DNA from: a virus
Length of the DNA: 20,631 bases
Strand: one strand, 5' to 3'
IMG/VR virus record: IMGVR_UViG_3300045922_000530
Span: 1-20,631 of that record
The position numbers were made by a program, and so were the translations under genes. A model generated the notes under the pieces. The model made no database searches, was not told the origin of the DNA, and worked only from the letters and a program-made list of their open reading frames with translations. This document shows, one piece after another, positions 1-8,300 of the stretch (within the stretch, counting starts at the first letter, position 1; every line of letters starts with the position of its first letter).

Positions 1-53
1 AAAACCACCAATCCTACCGTCATTATAAATTTCCTGCTTATTAGTTTTTCCAT
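1..53 (-). CDS. Start of a probable holin (partial, runs off the window)
   Basis: An ATG at 53 opens a frame reading MEKLISRKFIMTVGLVV before the window ends. A short charged stretch with the pattern MEKLxSRKF followed at once by hydrophobic residues is typical of small phage holins and similar membrane proteins. It begins 6 nt after the stop of the 95-aa membrane/coiled-coil protein and follows a peptidase gene, which is where a lysis cassette is expected. Only 17 residues are visible, so the family call is an inference from the N-terminus and context. No clear SD precedes the ATG. Confidence 0.5.
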   Translation of the reverse strand, partial: MEKLISRKFIMTVGLVV

Positions 54-59
54 ATTTTT

Positions 60-347
60 TTATCTAACTTTTAATATAGACTTAACCTCTGCTAATCCAA
101 CCTCCAAATCACTAATTCTTTTTTCTTCTTGCTTTTTCCACTCTTTAAACTCTTGCGCTAACTCTTCTTGCCTTTGAGCGACAAAATCTAATTTTTGATT
201 AAGTAATTCAATCTTATTTGCCAATGAAGCCCAAGATATAGCAACTACTACCGCAGACACCAATATCGCCCATAAGTTATTGGTCTGTAATGAAATCCTT
301 GTTTTTTCGTCTATTATAGTTGGCTCTTTTTTAATCCTCGCAATCAT
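60..347 (-). CDS. Small single-TM protein with coiled-coil tail, lysis-associated (XhlA/holin-like)
   Basis: 95 aa. Residues 1-23 are polar with several Lys/Glu. Residues about 24-43 (NLWAILVSAVVVAISWASLA) form one membrane segment. The rest is a heptad-rich charged helix with no Gly or Pro until near the end, predicted to be a coiled coil. One TM plus a coiled coil resembles XhlA-type haemolysin/holin helper proteins and some spanin-like proteins, but no lipobox is visible. It lies between the C39-like peptidase and a probable holin start, so a role in lysis or envelope docking is likely. AAAGGT lies directly before the ATG as a very close SD. Function is inferred from topology and neighbours. 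Confidence 0.6.
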   Translation of the reverse strand: MIARIKKEPTIIDEKTRISLQTNNLWAILVSAVVVAISWASLANKIELLNQKLDFVAQRQEELAQEFKEWKKQEEKRISDLEVGLAEVKSILKVR

Positions 348-369
348 ACCTTTACTTTGCTAAAAATCC

Positions 370-1314
370 TTAACTTTTAATTTGGGTTTTTCCGTAAATA
401 TAATCTATTAATAACTTTTTCAATGGTGATTTAGTTGCTTCATACTTTGTCTGTAAAGTCTTAATCTGTTTTAGATATCCTTGCTCTTTTATTACCCATT
501 CCTCTTTCGCATTTCCAAAATCAATCTTTAATTGCGTATGCTCTTTTGTCAACTCTTCTAATTGTTTTCCAAATTCACTGTATTTATTTTTATAATCATT
601 AAGCATTTCGTTATCTTTAATTAGTTGAAGATTTTGCTTTGTTAAGTTATCAATCTGGGTATTAAGATTTATAATTGTCTTTTCCTTATCGTCAATCTCT
701 CTTTGGTATTTATCGTTTAATTCTTTTATCTTTGCTTCATATTCTTCTTTTTTCACATAATAACCATCAACAACTCTCTTCCACTCATCAATACACACCT
801 TTACGCTTTCTTTATTATTCATATCAATACCTTTGTAATAATTATCTTGACTATTGCTAAATTGATTTTTAAAGTAAGCCTTCGCTTTCTCAATATCATA
901 AACTACATAACCTTTCAAAATAGAATAAGTTGAAGTCGGTTTTTCTTTTCCGTCCCACACATCAAATAATTTCTGATTGCCAATGAAGATAACATAATGA
1001 CTACCATCTGTTCTTGGATTTCCGTCCCAATCCACCTCAACTATACAAGCACCATATTGACTAATTGCTTTTTTAACCTCATCATTATTGTAAGACCAAC
1101 CTCTATAAACAAAGCCCGGTATCTTTGCCCAGTATGTTAAATTTTGATTTACGAATGCTCCATTATTCTTCATCCATTCATTCATTTGTAAAGGAGTGAT
1201 TTCAAAAATGTTAGATAGGCAGGTGATAACGCAGCCAAAATTTCCGATGGTTTCATTGCTGAAACCTAATTTTTCGTTTTTCCATTTTGGATCATTTTGA
1301 CTTTGGTATAACAT
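370..1314 (-). CDS. C39-like papain-fold cysteine peptidase with coiled-coil stalk (putative endolysin or virion lysin)
   Basis: 314 aa. The N-terminal half (about 1-145) matches the Peptidase_C39_2 pattern. The start MLYQSQNDPKWKNEKLG is followed by NFGCVITCLSNI with likely nucleophile Cys28, GSHYVIFIG with His106, and DVWDG supplying Asp118 or Asp121. Proteins of this family cleave peptide bonds and in phages often act on the wall peptide. From about residue 175 the chain becomes a long charged coiled coil (KKEEYEAKIKELNDKYQREI and onward), ending in a short basic tail, with no recognisable wall-binding domain. The gene follows the fibre gene and precedes small membrane proteins, which fits an endolysin. 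A virion-bound lysin or fibre-associated protease remains possible. The upstream gap is 36 nt and shows no obvious SD. Confidence 0.65.
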   Translation of the reverse strand: MLYQSQNDPKWKNEKLGFSNETIGNFGCVITCLSNIFEITPLQMNEWMKNNGAFVNQNLTYWAKIPGFVYRGWSYNNDEVKKAISQYGACIVEVDWDGNPRTDGSHYVIFIGNQKLFDVWDGKEKPTSTYSILKGYVVYDIEKAKAYFKNQFSNSQDNYYKGIDMNNKESVKVCIDEWKRVVDGYYVKKEEYEAKIKELNDKYQREIDDKEKTIINLNTQIDNLTKQNLQLIKDNEMLNDYKNKYSEFGKQLEELTKEHTQLKIDFGNAKEEWVIKEQGYLKQIKTLQTKYEATKSPLKKLLIDYIYGKTQIKS

Positions 1315-1350
1315 AGGTTATATTTTGTAAATTAGTTTGTTCTCTCATAA

Positions 1351-2577
1351 TCAAGCAATTCTCTCAACTATTATTTTACCGCTTGATGATTGTGGAAAGA
1401 CAACAGTGCCCAACGATGTCCACGCTGTTGATGTATCATTCCAAACAGATGTTGCTATATCTAAAATTGGGAAAGCATAATGCGCACCATACATTATATT
1501 AGTTGATAATACCATTTTTGATGTAGTGTCATTTTTTATTACTATATCACAAAAGGAAAAATTGTAGCCTACTCTAAAAGCATTCATTATTATTTGATAA
1601 CCCGAACCAACTGATGCATCATTTATGTATATTTCTGTATAATGAAAAGCATTTGTATATGTGGTATTATTTGGGTTTATCAACACAGGATTATTTCCCC
1701 CCCCAAAATTGGCATAATTATTTGAAGGTGCTAAAATCATTCTATAAACTCTCCCACTTGCTGTTGCTATTCTTAATGGTTTTGAGGTAACTGATGAAAA
1801 ACTAATCACTGCTCTTTGTCCTATTTGCAAATCATAATCTGATCCAGCGTTACTTAAATCAACATAAGTGGGATAAACATCAACTCCTGAATAACCTGTT
1901 CCTGTTGGTGAAATTATCTTTACATTTGAAAGATTAGCATCTGCAATCTCTAAAACATTAGAACTATTTACTTTTGCTATACTTCTTGCCGTTCCGCCAC
2001 TGTCTTTGCCTTGATAAGCAACATTATTATCAACAATAGGGGGATACCATCTTCGCTCAACTCCGCTACTGTTTAAATAGTAAAGATAGCCATCCGATTT
2101 GACATAAACGACATTTTTCCCACTCGCTGGATTTGAGGGAGTGGAGGATTGTTGGGTTAGGACAGTTACTCCTCCCACCTCAACATCTCCTGTTGTGGTT
2201 AGAGATGTTGCGGTAATGTTTTTATGAGTGCCGTCTTGATTATGCTCTACTTCCAAAAAAGACCTTAACTCATCCCAATGAGTTGCGGTAAAAAGAATTT
2301 CAACCGTTGCCCCCGCTGCGTGAGCCTGCGCTGTTCCCTCAACTCCTCTTGTGCAATTGATAAAATTCGTTCCTGATAACTGTCCTGTTGCCACTTCCCA
2401 TTTACTTGGTGTTTTATTTCCGTTGGCATCAACTCTATCAATTGAAAAAACATACCATTCTCCGTTTGTCAATCCGGTAGCAGATGATAATGGGATGGTG
2501 GTAACCGATCCGTCAGCAACACCACCCGAGCCGATTGTTCCCGTCCAGGCTGATGCGGCTTTATATATTCTTGGCAT
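1351..2577 (-). CDS. Tail fibre / receptor-binding protein
   Basis: 408 aa. The N-terminal region (about 1-120) contains the phage tail-protein pattern CTRGVEGTAQAHAAGATVE followed by THWDELRSFLEVEHNQDGTH. This pattern recurs in many fibre and baseplate-attached proteins and probably anchors the fibre. The remainder is Ser/Thr/Asn/Gly-rich with few charged residues and predicted beta-rich, as in fibre shafts and host-binding tips (short repeats such as TSLTTTGDVEVGGVTV). It ends in a hydrophobic strand, SGKIIVERIA. It lies directly after the hub-like gene and before the peptidase gene, the usual fibre position. The receptor specificity cannot be read. No SD is visible before the ATG. Confidence 0.65.
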   Translation of the reverse strand: MPRIYKAASAWTGTIGSGGVADGSVTTIPLSSATGLTNGEWYVFSIDRVDANGNKTPSKWEVATGQLSGTNFINCTRGVEGTAQAHAAGATVEILFTATHWDELRSFLEVEHNQDGTHKNITATSLTTTGDVEVGGVTVLTQQSSTPSNPASGKNVVYVKSDGYLYYLNSSGVERRWYPPIVDNNVAYQGKDSGGTARSIAKVNSSNVLEIADANLSNVKIISPTGTGYSGVDVYPTYVDLSNAGSDYDLQIGQRAVISFSSVTSKPLRIATASGRVYRMILAPSNNYANFGGGNNPVLINPNNTTYTNAFHYTEIYINDASVGSGYQIIMNAFRVGYNFSFCDIVIKNDTTSKMVLSTNIMYGAHYAFPILDIATSVWNDTSTAWTSLGTVVFPQSSSGKIIVERIA

Positions 2578-2596
2578 ATTATTAAATTAAAAACTT

Positions 2597-4564
2597 CTAA
2601 TTCCAAGCGCTTGGGGCTCGTTTTGGCAATAGCGAGCCTGCTGCTTGAATTCCTAATATCTCAAAGTATGCTCTGTTTGTCGTGTATATCTTAAATTGGA
2701 TAGCGTAGATTTTCTTGTTTACCCGTAGTTTCTTTTTTATTGTATCATAGGTAAAAACAGTTGGGGTACCCTCTGTCACCGAAAAAAGAAAACCAGAAAA
2801 CAATTCTGTCCCCCATCCCGATGTTCCAATTTCTGTCTCGATTGTTTTTGTTGATAGCGATGTCACCTGTTTGTCTTTTGTTACTCCAATCACTTCAATA
2901 GTTGCCGAGCCTTTGAATTTACCAAGTTCATATATCACCTCTTTAATCTTTGCCATTGTTGTATAGTCCTTGTCAACTGGGATAATAGGTGATATATAGG
3001 CTTGGTAAAATGGTGTTCCGTAATCTCCTTCGTAATTGTCCGATATCTCAACTAATCTATTGCCCGATGTTGGGATGGCAAGAAAATGCGTTGTTCCGCT
3101 ATTGTCGGTATATTCAAAAAATCCGTTAAAGCCAATGCTCCATTTCCATATCCAATTGTTTCTTTCCATATCAAAACAAGCGGTTGAGTCGTTTTGCGAG
3201 CCAACAGCAAATGAAAAATATACTCGTGGATGCTTGTAATACCCAACAACATCTGAAATTTTAGCCTGATTGATACTTTCCCATTGGTCTCGAACGGGCT
3301 GGATGAGATTATCGGTTGATAAAACATTAAACATCTGCGGTTTGTTTCGTAAGGCAAATATCCCAGTCTTATTAGCAAAAAAGATATTATCGCCCACCTT
3401 AACAACCGCCCGATAGCAATCTGTTCCGATTGAACCAACGACTTTATAGACGGCCGGGATTACAATCGTCTCGTCTCCTACCGATGTTGACACCAACTCA
3501 ATCTGAAATGTCATCCCTTTTCCATCAGCCGATGATGTTAAAACAGTTGCGATAGGGTCACCTTTTCCTGTGCGGTAATGAACCACTGCAACAGGCTTGT
3601 TTTTTGAACCATACTCGATATCTACCCATCCACCGCCATAAAAAGGTGAAAATGCCCCGATATACTGCCCAACACCGCTCCAATATACCCGCCAGGGATT
3701 ATTGGGGTCATAAGTTGCCCATATCATATTTGATGATACCTCCATTGACTTAAATTTAGGAGCAGCGGTTGTATTGCCATCGGGGGTTTCGATATAGTTA
3801 TTCTTTGGTGTTACCGCCTGTCCTCTGTCTCTAAAACTATTAGTTGATGTTGAGCCTAAATATGTCTCATACCCGTTTTCTGTTCCGTGCCAAACATCAT
3901 ATGATGTTGCATTCGTTACCGCAGTCCAAGTCAAATCAACATATTCATTACTTGTCTCATTCCAATAATTTCTGTCTTTATTAGTTGTTATATTTACGGA
4001 TGCTGATGCCTCTGTTGAGCCAATTCTGTTATTTGCTGTTACTCGATAATAGTTATTATAACTTCCTGATGATAAACCAGAGCCCCTTGTCCCTGATAAT
4101 CCCGTTGGTGCGGTTAGTTGAGAATAAGTTGTTAACGTGCTTCCGTCATAAACGGCTAAATTATTATGCCCGTTTGAGATATACAAAAGGTTATTGATAT
4201 GCAAAAATGACGGTTTATGGCCTACGGTAAAAGTTGCTCCCGTCAACTGTGTCCACGCTCCGCCATCCTGACTTTTCCAAGCATAACCGCCTGCAATTGC
4301 AATCACCTCTCTTGTCCCATTGCTTTTAATATACTCAACTGCTCCGTCAATACTTGTTACACCGCTAATTGGTTGTCCCCAATAATTAACTCCCGGTCTT
4401 GTTCTCCATATTCCATCCTGATCTTGAATAAGATTAATGCTTTGAACCGCAAATCGTGGGTCAAGACGGGCGGGGTTTATCAAGGTTGCCGTCCCACCGG
4501 TAAACTTATCAATCTTTATCAAAAAATTCTTGGTTGATTGTCCCGAAATTTTTGGTGCTATCAT
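2597..4564 (-). CDS. Tail hub / DNA-stabilization-type protein with Fn3-like insert
   Basis: 655 aa. The N-terminus (NPARLDPRFAVQSINLIQDQDGIWRTRPG, given here as the region about 30-60) resembles podoviral tail proteins that sit below the connector, such as P22 gp10-type stabilization or tubular proteins. The following repeats of short beta strands look like a propeller (VAIAGGYAWKSQDGGAW, FLHINNLLYISNGHNNLAVY, IFFANKTGIFALRN, YFSFAVGSQNDSTACFD). Residues about 145-265 form an insert with Fn3 character (TAPTGLSG, NNYYRVTANN, VDLTWTAVTNATSYDVWHGT). The start overlaps the stop of the adaptor gene as ATGA, implying translational coupling. Size, context and strand pattern suggest a tail hub; the specific family is not certain. 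Confidence 0.6.
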   Translation of the reverse strand: MIAPKISGQSTKNFLIKIDKFTGGTATLINPARLDPRFAVQSINLIQDQDGIWRTRPGVNYWGQPISGVTSIDGAVEYIKSNGTREVIAIAGGYAWKSQDGGAWTQLTGATFTVGHKPSFLHINNLLYISNGHNNLAVYDGSTLTTYSQLTAPTGLSGTRGSGLSSGSYNNYYRVTANNRIGSTEASASVNITTNKDRNYWNETSNEYVDLTWTAVTNATSYDVWHGTENGYETYLGSTSTNSFRDRGQAVTPKNNYIETPDGNTTAAPKFKSMEVSSNMIWATYDPNNPWRVYWSGVGQYIGAFSPFYGGGWVDIEYGSKNKPVAVVHYRTGKGDPIATVLTSSADGKGMTFQIELVSTSVGDETIVIPAVYKVVGSIGTDCYRAVVKVGDNIFFANKTGIFALRNKPQMFNVLSTDNLIQPVRDQWESINQAKISDVVGYYKHPRVYFSFAVGSQNDSTACFDMERNNWIWKWSIGFNGFFEYTDNSGTTHFLAIPTSGNRLVEISDNYEGDYGTPFYQAYISPIIPVDKDYTTMAKIKEVIYELGKFKGSATIEVIGVTKDKQVTSLSTKTIETEIGTSGWGTELFSGFLFSVTEGTPTVFTYDTIKKKLRVNKKIYAIQFKIYTTNRAYFEILGIQAAGSLLPKRAPSAWN

Positions 4565-5220
4565 TGTCCAAAAGCAATGCCATCTAACTTATAGGCAACA
4601 TCATCGTCAATAATGCTAAACTCATTATTAAAAGGAGGCGCTTCATTCTCAAGCATCATATCCGCTAACCTATCAGCCGCCTTTTGCTCATAAAATGACA
4701 TCTTGTTATTATCCCCATCCGCCTCATATAATCTTGCCAAAACCCAATAGACAATAAACATCGGTTTTGACATCTCGGGAATATCTGTTGCATTAACTAA
4801 CGAAGTAGGTGATTTGTAGTAGTAAAAAGTATATGTATCGCCAACGGTTGGTGTTGGATTAACATTAATGATATAAGAGCCATAAGAGCCTGTTATCCAA
4901 AACATTTTTTTTGACGGATTAGTTCTTAAAATATTCATCGCATCATCTACTTTCTTATAAACATAATAGTTGCTTGAAATTTTAAGAAGTGATGAGATTG
5001 AGACAAAATCTGCTGGTGCTGAAATGGTTGCTCCCGAAATGGTTCCTGTTGCAGTTTTATATAGTTGTTGCCATTTAACATTTTCAGTCTCTGCCCATTC
5101 TAATATTGCATCATTAACAAGTCCTAATCTTACATCATAATCATCAGATCCTGATGTTGGATAATCGGTGTTGTTCTCGTAAAGACGATGGATTGTTTTT
5201 AAAATTTTATCTAATGTCAT
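4561..5220 (-). CDS. Head-to-tail adaptor / connector protein
   Basis: 219 aa from the ATG at 5220. A TTG-initiated version begins four codons earlier, inside the conserved post-terminator junction, and is less likely. The N-terminal helices (MTLDKILKTIHRLYENNTDY, DDYDVRLGLVNDAILEWAE) precede a beta-rich middle (YGSYIINVNPTPTVGDTYTFYYYKSP) and a C-terminal helix pair (MFIVYWVLARLYEADGDNNK, ADRLADMMLENE). This arrangement is typical of podoviral and siphoviral head-completion/adaptor proteins that dock on the portal. It precedes and overlaps the hub gene. It is the first gene after the terminator at 5231-5260, so its transcription must pass that hairpin. No SD is present. Confidence 0.6.
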   Translation of the reverse strand: MTLDKILKTIHRLYENNTDYPTSGSDDYDVRLGLVNDAILEWAETENVKWQQLYKTATGTISGATISAPADFVSISSLLKISSNYYVYKKVDDAMNILRTNPSKKMFWITGSYGSYIINVNPTPTVGDTYTFYYYKSPTSLVNATDIPEMSKPMFIVYWVLARLYEADGDNNKMSFYEQKAADRLADMMLENEAPPFNNEFSIIDDDVAYKLDGIAFGQ

Positions 5221-5223
5221 ATT

Positions 5224-5238
5224 TTTATACAAAAAAAA
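5224..5238 (-). repeat. 15-nt junction identical to that upstream of the portal gene
   Basis: The minus-strand string TTTTTTTTGTATAAA covers the U-tract of the terminator and the first bases after it, just before the adaptor start (AATATG follows). The same 15 nt occur at 18067-18081 before the portal gene, also followed by an SD-less ATG. Eight of the bases are just the U-tract, so the informative shared part is GTATAAA. Confidence 0.6.
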
Positions 5239-5260
5239 GACACCCCTTTTTGAGGTGTCT
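5231..5260 (-). terminator. Intrinsic terminator in the leader of the tail module (site B)
   Basis: The minus-strand RNA forms a GACACCTC / GGGGTGTC stem of 8 bp (one G-U pair, extendable to 9 by an outer A-U) with an AAAAA loop, followed by eight U. It sits between the promoter at 5301-5329 and the adaptor gene, so it acts on transcripts from that promoter and on read-through from the ejection module. Confidence 0.85.
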
Positions 5261-5261
5261 G

Positions 5262-5283
5262 TAGGGAAGAGTGAACTTCCCTA
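5262..5283 (-). other. Upstream stem-loop of leader B
   Basis: A perfect 8-bp stem TAGGGAAG / CTTCCCTA with a 6-nt loop lies between the promoter and the terminator. Flanking GTCT and AGAC could extend the stem, but AGAC shares bases with the foot of the terminator stem, so the extended form and the full terminator would partly compete. No U-run follows this hairpin, so it is not a terminator itself. Confidence 0.6.
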
Positions 5284-5300
5284 AAAGACTAACTAATAAA

Positions 5301-5329
5301 ATTCTAAACCTTTTCCTCTATTTTGTCAA
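5301..5329 (-). promoter_or_regulatory. Sigma70-type promoter, site B
   Basis: TTGACA at 5324-5329 and TAGAAT at 5301-5306 are separated by exactly 17 nt. The -35 box overlaps the last codons of the 1289-aa gene. Transcription would start near 5294 and meet the terminator about 60 nt later. Two further sites with the same spacing and position at module boundaries support it. Confidence 0.75.
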
Positions 5330-8300
5330 TAACAAAATCTTCTTGGCTAACTTGCTGTAATTGGTTGGTTTCCTTTTTGCTATCTTAATGGTAGGTGGTT
5401 TTAGCCTGTATCCTCTTGATATTTTGCCTGTTGATATTCGAACCTTTGGTATTCTAACACCACCGCCAACACGAAGAGCGGGGGGTTTGCCGATTTTAAT
5501 CTTTTTTGACTTTTCCGATGTTTTTATTTTTACTTTTCCCCCCTCTTTTTGAGTGCCTTTTATTGATTTTAAGTATCGCTTTTCGCTCTCGGTTATTATA
5601 CCCTCATCATAAAGTTCATCAATCAAATTATCAGTTAAAAGTTTTTTTGATGAGATAATGCTTTTTTTTCTAAACAACGCTAAAGCCTCAATCATTTTTT
5701 GTCTATCTTCAATTCCTTTAATTGAGGCTAATATAAATTCTTTTCTCGCATCACTATCTTGATTTGATAGGTAATTATATAACCCCTCTTCAAAATCAAG
5801 CCCCATACTCCTTACATTTTGCTCAATTTTGGTTCTTACATCTTCTCTGTCGGCTTTAATATACAACTCAAAAAGATGATTGGCTTTTTTATAACTTGCC
5901 TCAAGTTTAGCCCTTTCTCTCAAAGCTTCAAGCGGTGTAGTTGGTTCTTTTTTGGTTTGAGATTGTAAAGCAAGTTGTAATTCTTGTGGTGATAGTTCTT
6001 CACCTTCCTCCATTTTTTTCTTTAATTGATTGATGTAGCGGGTGGTTTGTCTTTCTTGCTGTCTTTCTTGAAGAAGTTGGTTATAAATACCGCTTGTATC
6101 TTTTTCTATTCCGATACTGTAAGGCAAAAATTGATTAATAAGCAATCGTCTTGCTGGTTCTCCCGTTGGTTCTTGATAATATTCTTTTATTGTTTTCGTT
6201 AAGAACGGGATGCCTGAGATAAACTGCTCTCCAAATGTTTTTGGTTTTCTGTAGATATCATCAACGAAGTTTGAAATCCAACGCAAAAGCGAGTTGTATG
6301 GGATAACCTGTTGAGCGGTATATCCTAAGTTTCTTATCACATTCCAATCAATATCACCCTGCAATGTTCTTACAAAACCCCCTAATCCTGACATTGGTGT
6401 TGATTGAGACCAAAAATATAATACCGAACCAATTGTTTTTGTTAACTTTTTCCAATCCTCCTCACTTAAGGCATCAGGTGATTGTTCATATTGATATTTG
6501 ACAGCAGCAGGAAGAAGCAATGATAAAGCATAAGGACCAAAATAAGCAGCTGGTATCCATTTACCATTAATCTCTATTGAGAATGGTTTTTTTCCTGATG
6601 CATAAAAGTATTTCTTCTCCTCAGGATCGGTAGGTGGTGCCCAAGTAACTCTGTTTTGTAAGGCGAGTGTTGTCCCAATTGATGTTAAAACCGAGCCTAT
6701 TAATGCTTTTGATAAAACCATTCTTTTATCTTCTGCCCCGATTAGATTAGCAAAACCAATAGGCGAATATTCAACCTGAGCAGCGGCAAAATTAAATGGA
6801 GTTCTGATAAAAGGAACAAACCATCTAATTGGTTTAAATTTTCTTCCTGCAAACTCAAGCATTTCTCCCATTGCTCTTAAACTATCCGAAACTATTCCAT
6901 ACCCTCTTGCCGACATTGGTTTTCTGAAAAGAAACTCCTCGGCCAACTTTGCCGCCTCTTCTTCTTTCATACCGGTAGCAATAAGCGATGGCTTTATTAT
7001 GTTTTGAAAAAACATATCCGCCGACTCCATTAAATCTGTTGATATCCTTAACGCTCTTGGTATTCTTTGATATTTTGCCTCTGAAATTATTGTCTCTGTT
7101 TTTGACAAATCGGTTGGTGTTTTCCCAAGAAAAGTATCAATAAAAGCATCAAGTCCTCTTCCAACATTCTTAATCGCATTAACCTCGTATTCTAATGCCT
7201 GTTTTGGTTTTCCTGAGGTTGCTAATGTCAGTGGTAAATTAAAATAGGTTTGGAATAAATTAGAGAAGAAGTTTTTCAGATGCGTTAATGGGCCAGAGAG
7301 CATATTATTGAAGCGATAAACATCAAGAATCTCGCTTACTCCAAAAGGTATTTTTTCTGAAATTATTTTAAGTGCCTGTCTTGAATAATAGCCTTTTGTC
7401 TGATCATCGGGTGCAGTCATTGCCTTTTGCATTAAATCATAAATCATCTTTTTTTCATCATTGGTTAAGTTAAAATCAACTTTTTTAAATATCTTTCCTG
7501 TAAATGATTTTTTATAGTTCTCTTCCGCCTGTTTTAATAACTTATCGGCATAATTCAACATTCCTTCAGGAGTAAGTCTTGACCAGATAGCAAAACTCTG
7601 AACTCCTCTTCCTAATCTTGTTCCTTTTTTTGCCATCTCCTCCACTATCTTAAATCCCTCATCCCATCGCCCCTCAGAAAAGGCTTTTCTTGCTAATAAA
7701 TCACCTAATGCTACCGCTTTTTCATAACTTACTTTATCGTCAAAAAATGCTTTTGTGGCTTTTTCAACCCCCAAATCATCAATTATCTTTGATGCTTCTT
7801 TTAATAATTCGGGATTTGATTTAGGTTGGTAATATCTCTCAGCACTTTCTTTTGTTTTTCCTAATATTTCCTCAGGCGTTGATTTTGCTTTTTCTACTGT
7901 CTGAAAGAATTGTCTTTCTTTAAGAGGTGGCTGGGGGACTGTTTCTGGGGCTTTTGGAGGCTTCATTCCTCCCTCTCCCCCACCGCCCATTTCTCCGATA
8001 GGGGAGAGCGGGGAAGTGGTTTCTTGAGGTTTGATTTTGATGGTGGGTTTTGGTTGATCTCCCCCAATCCTTACAAATCCCGCTTGTGCCTCCATTCTGT
8101 CTTGTGGAAACATTCTCTTCCACGCCTGCCATACATACTCTGGCAAACTATCCGCTGATTTTGCTTTCTCTGGTTTTATTCCTACCACCTCATAATGAGG
8201 TCTTGTATCAAGATTTAATTTATTCCCTGCTTTTATTAAAAAGTCTTTTGTTTCTTTTTTTAATCTATTCCAATCCTCAATATCACCACCACTTGCAACT

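Noticed and set aside
3052-3438. Second minus-strand frame of 128 aa inside the hub gene
   Set aside because: Out of frame within a gene with clear strand pattern and no start signals of its own.
4217-4537. Plus-strand frame rich in Cys and Asn
   Set aside because: Shadow of the hub gene; Cys pattern arises from antisense of Ala/Thr codons, and no zinc-site spacing is present.
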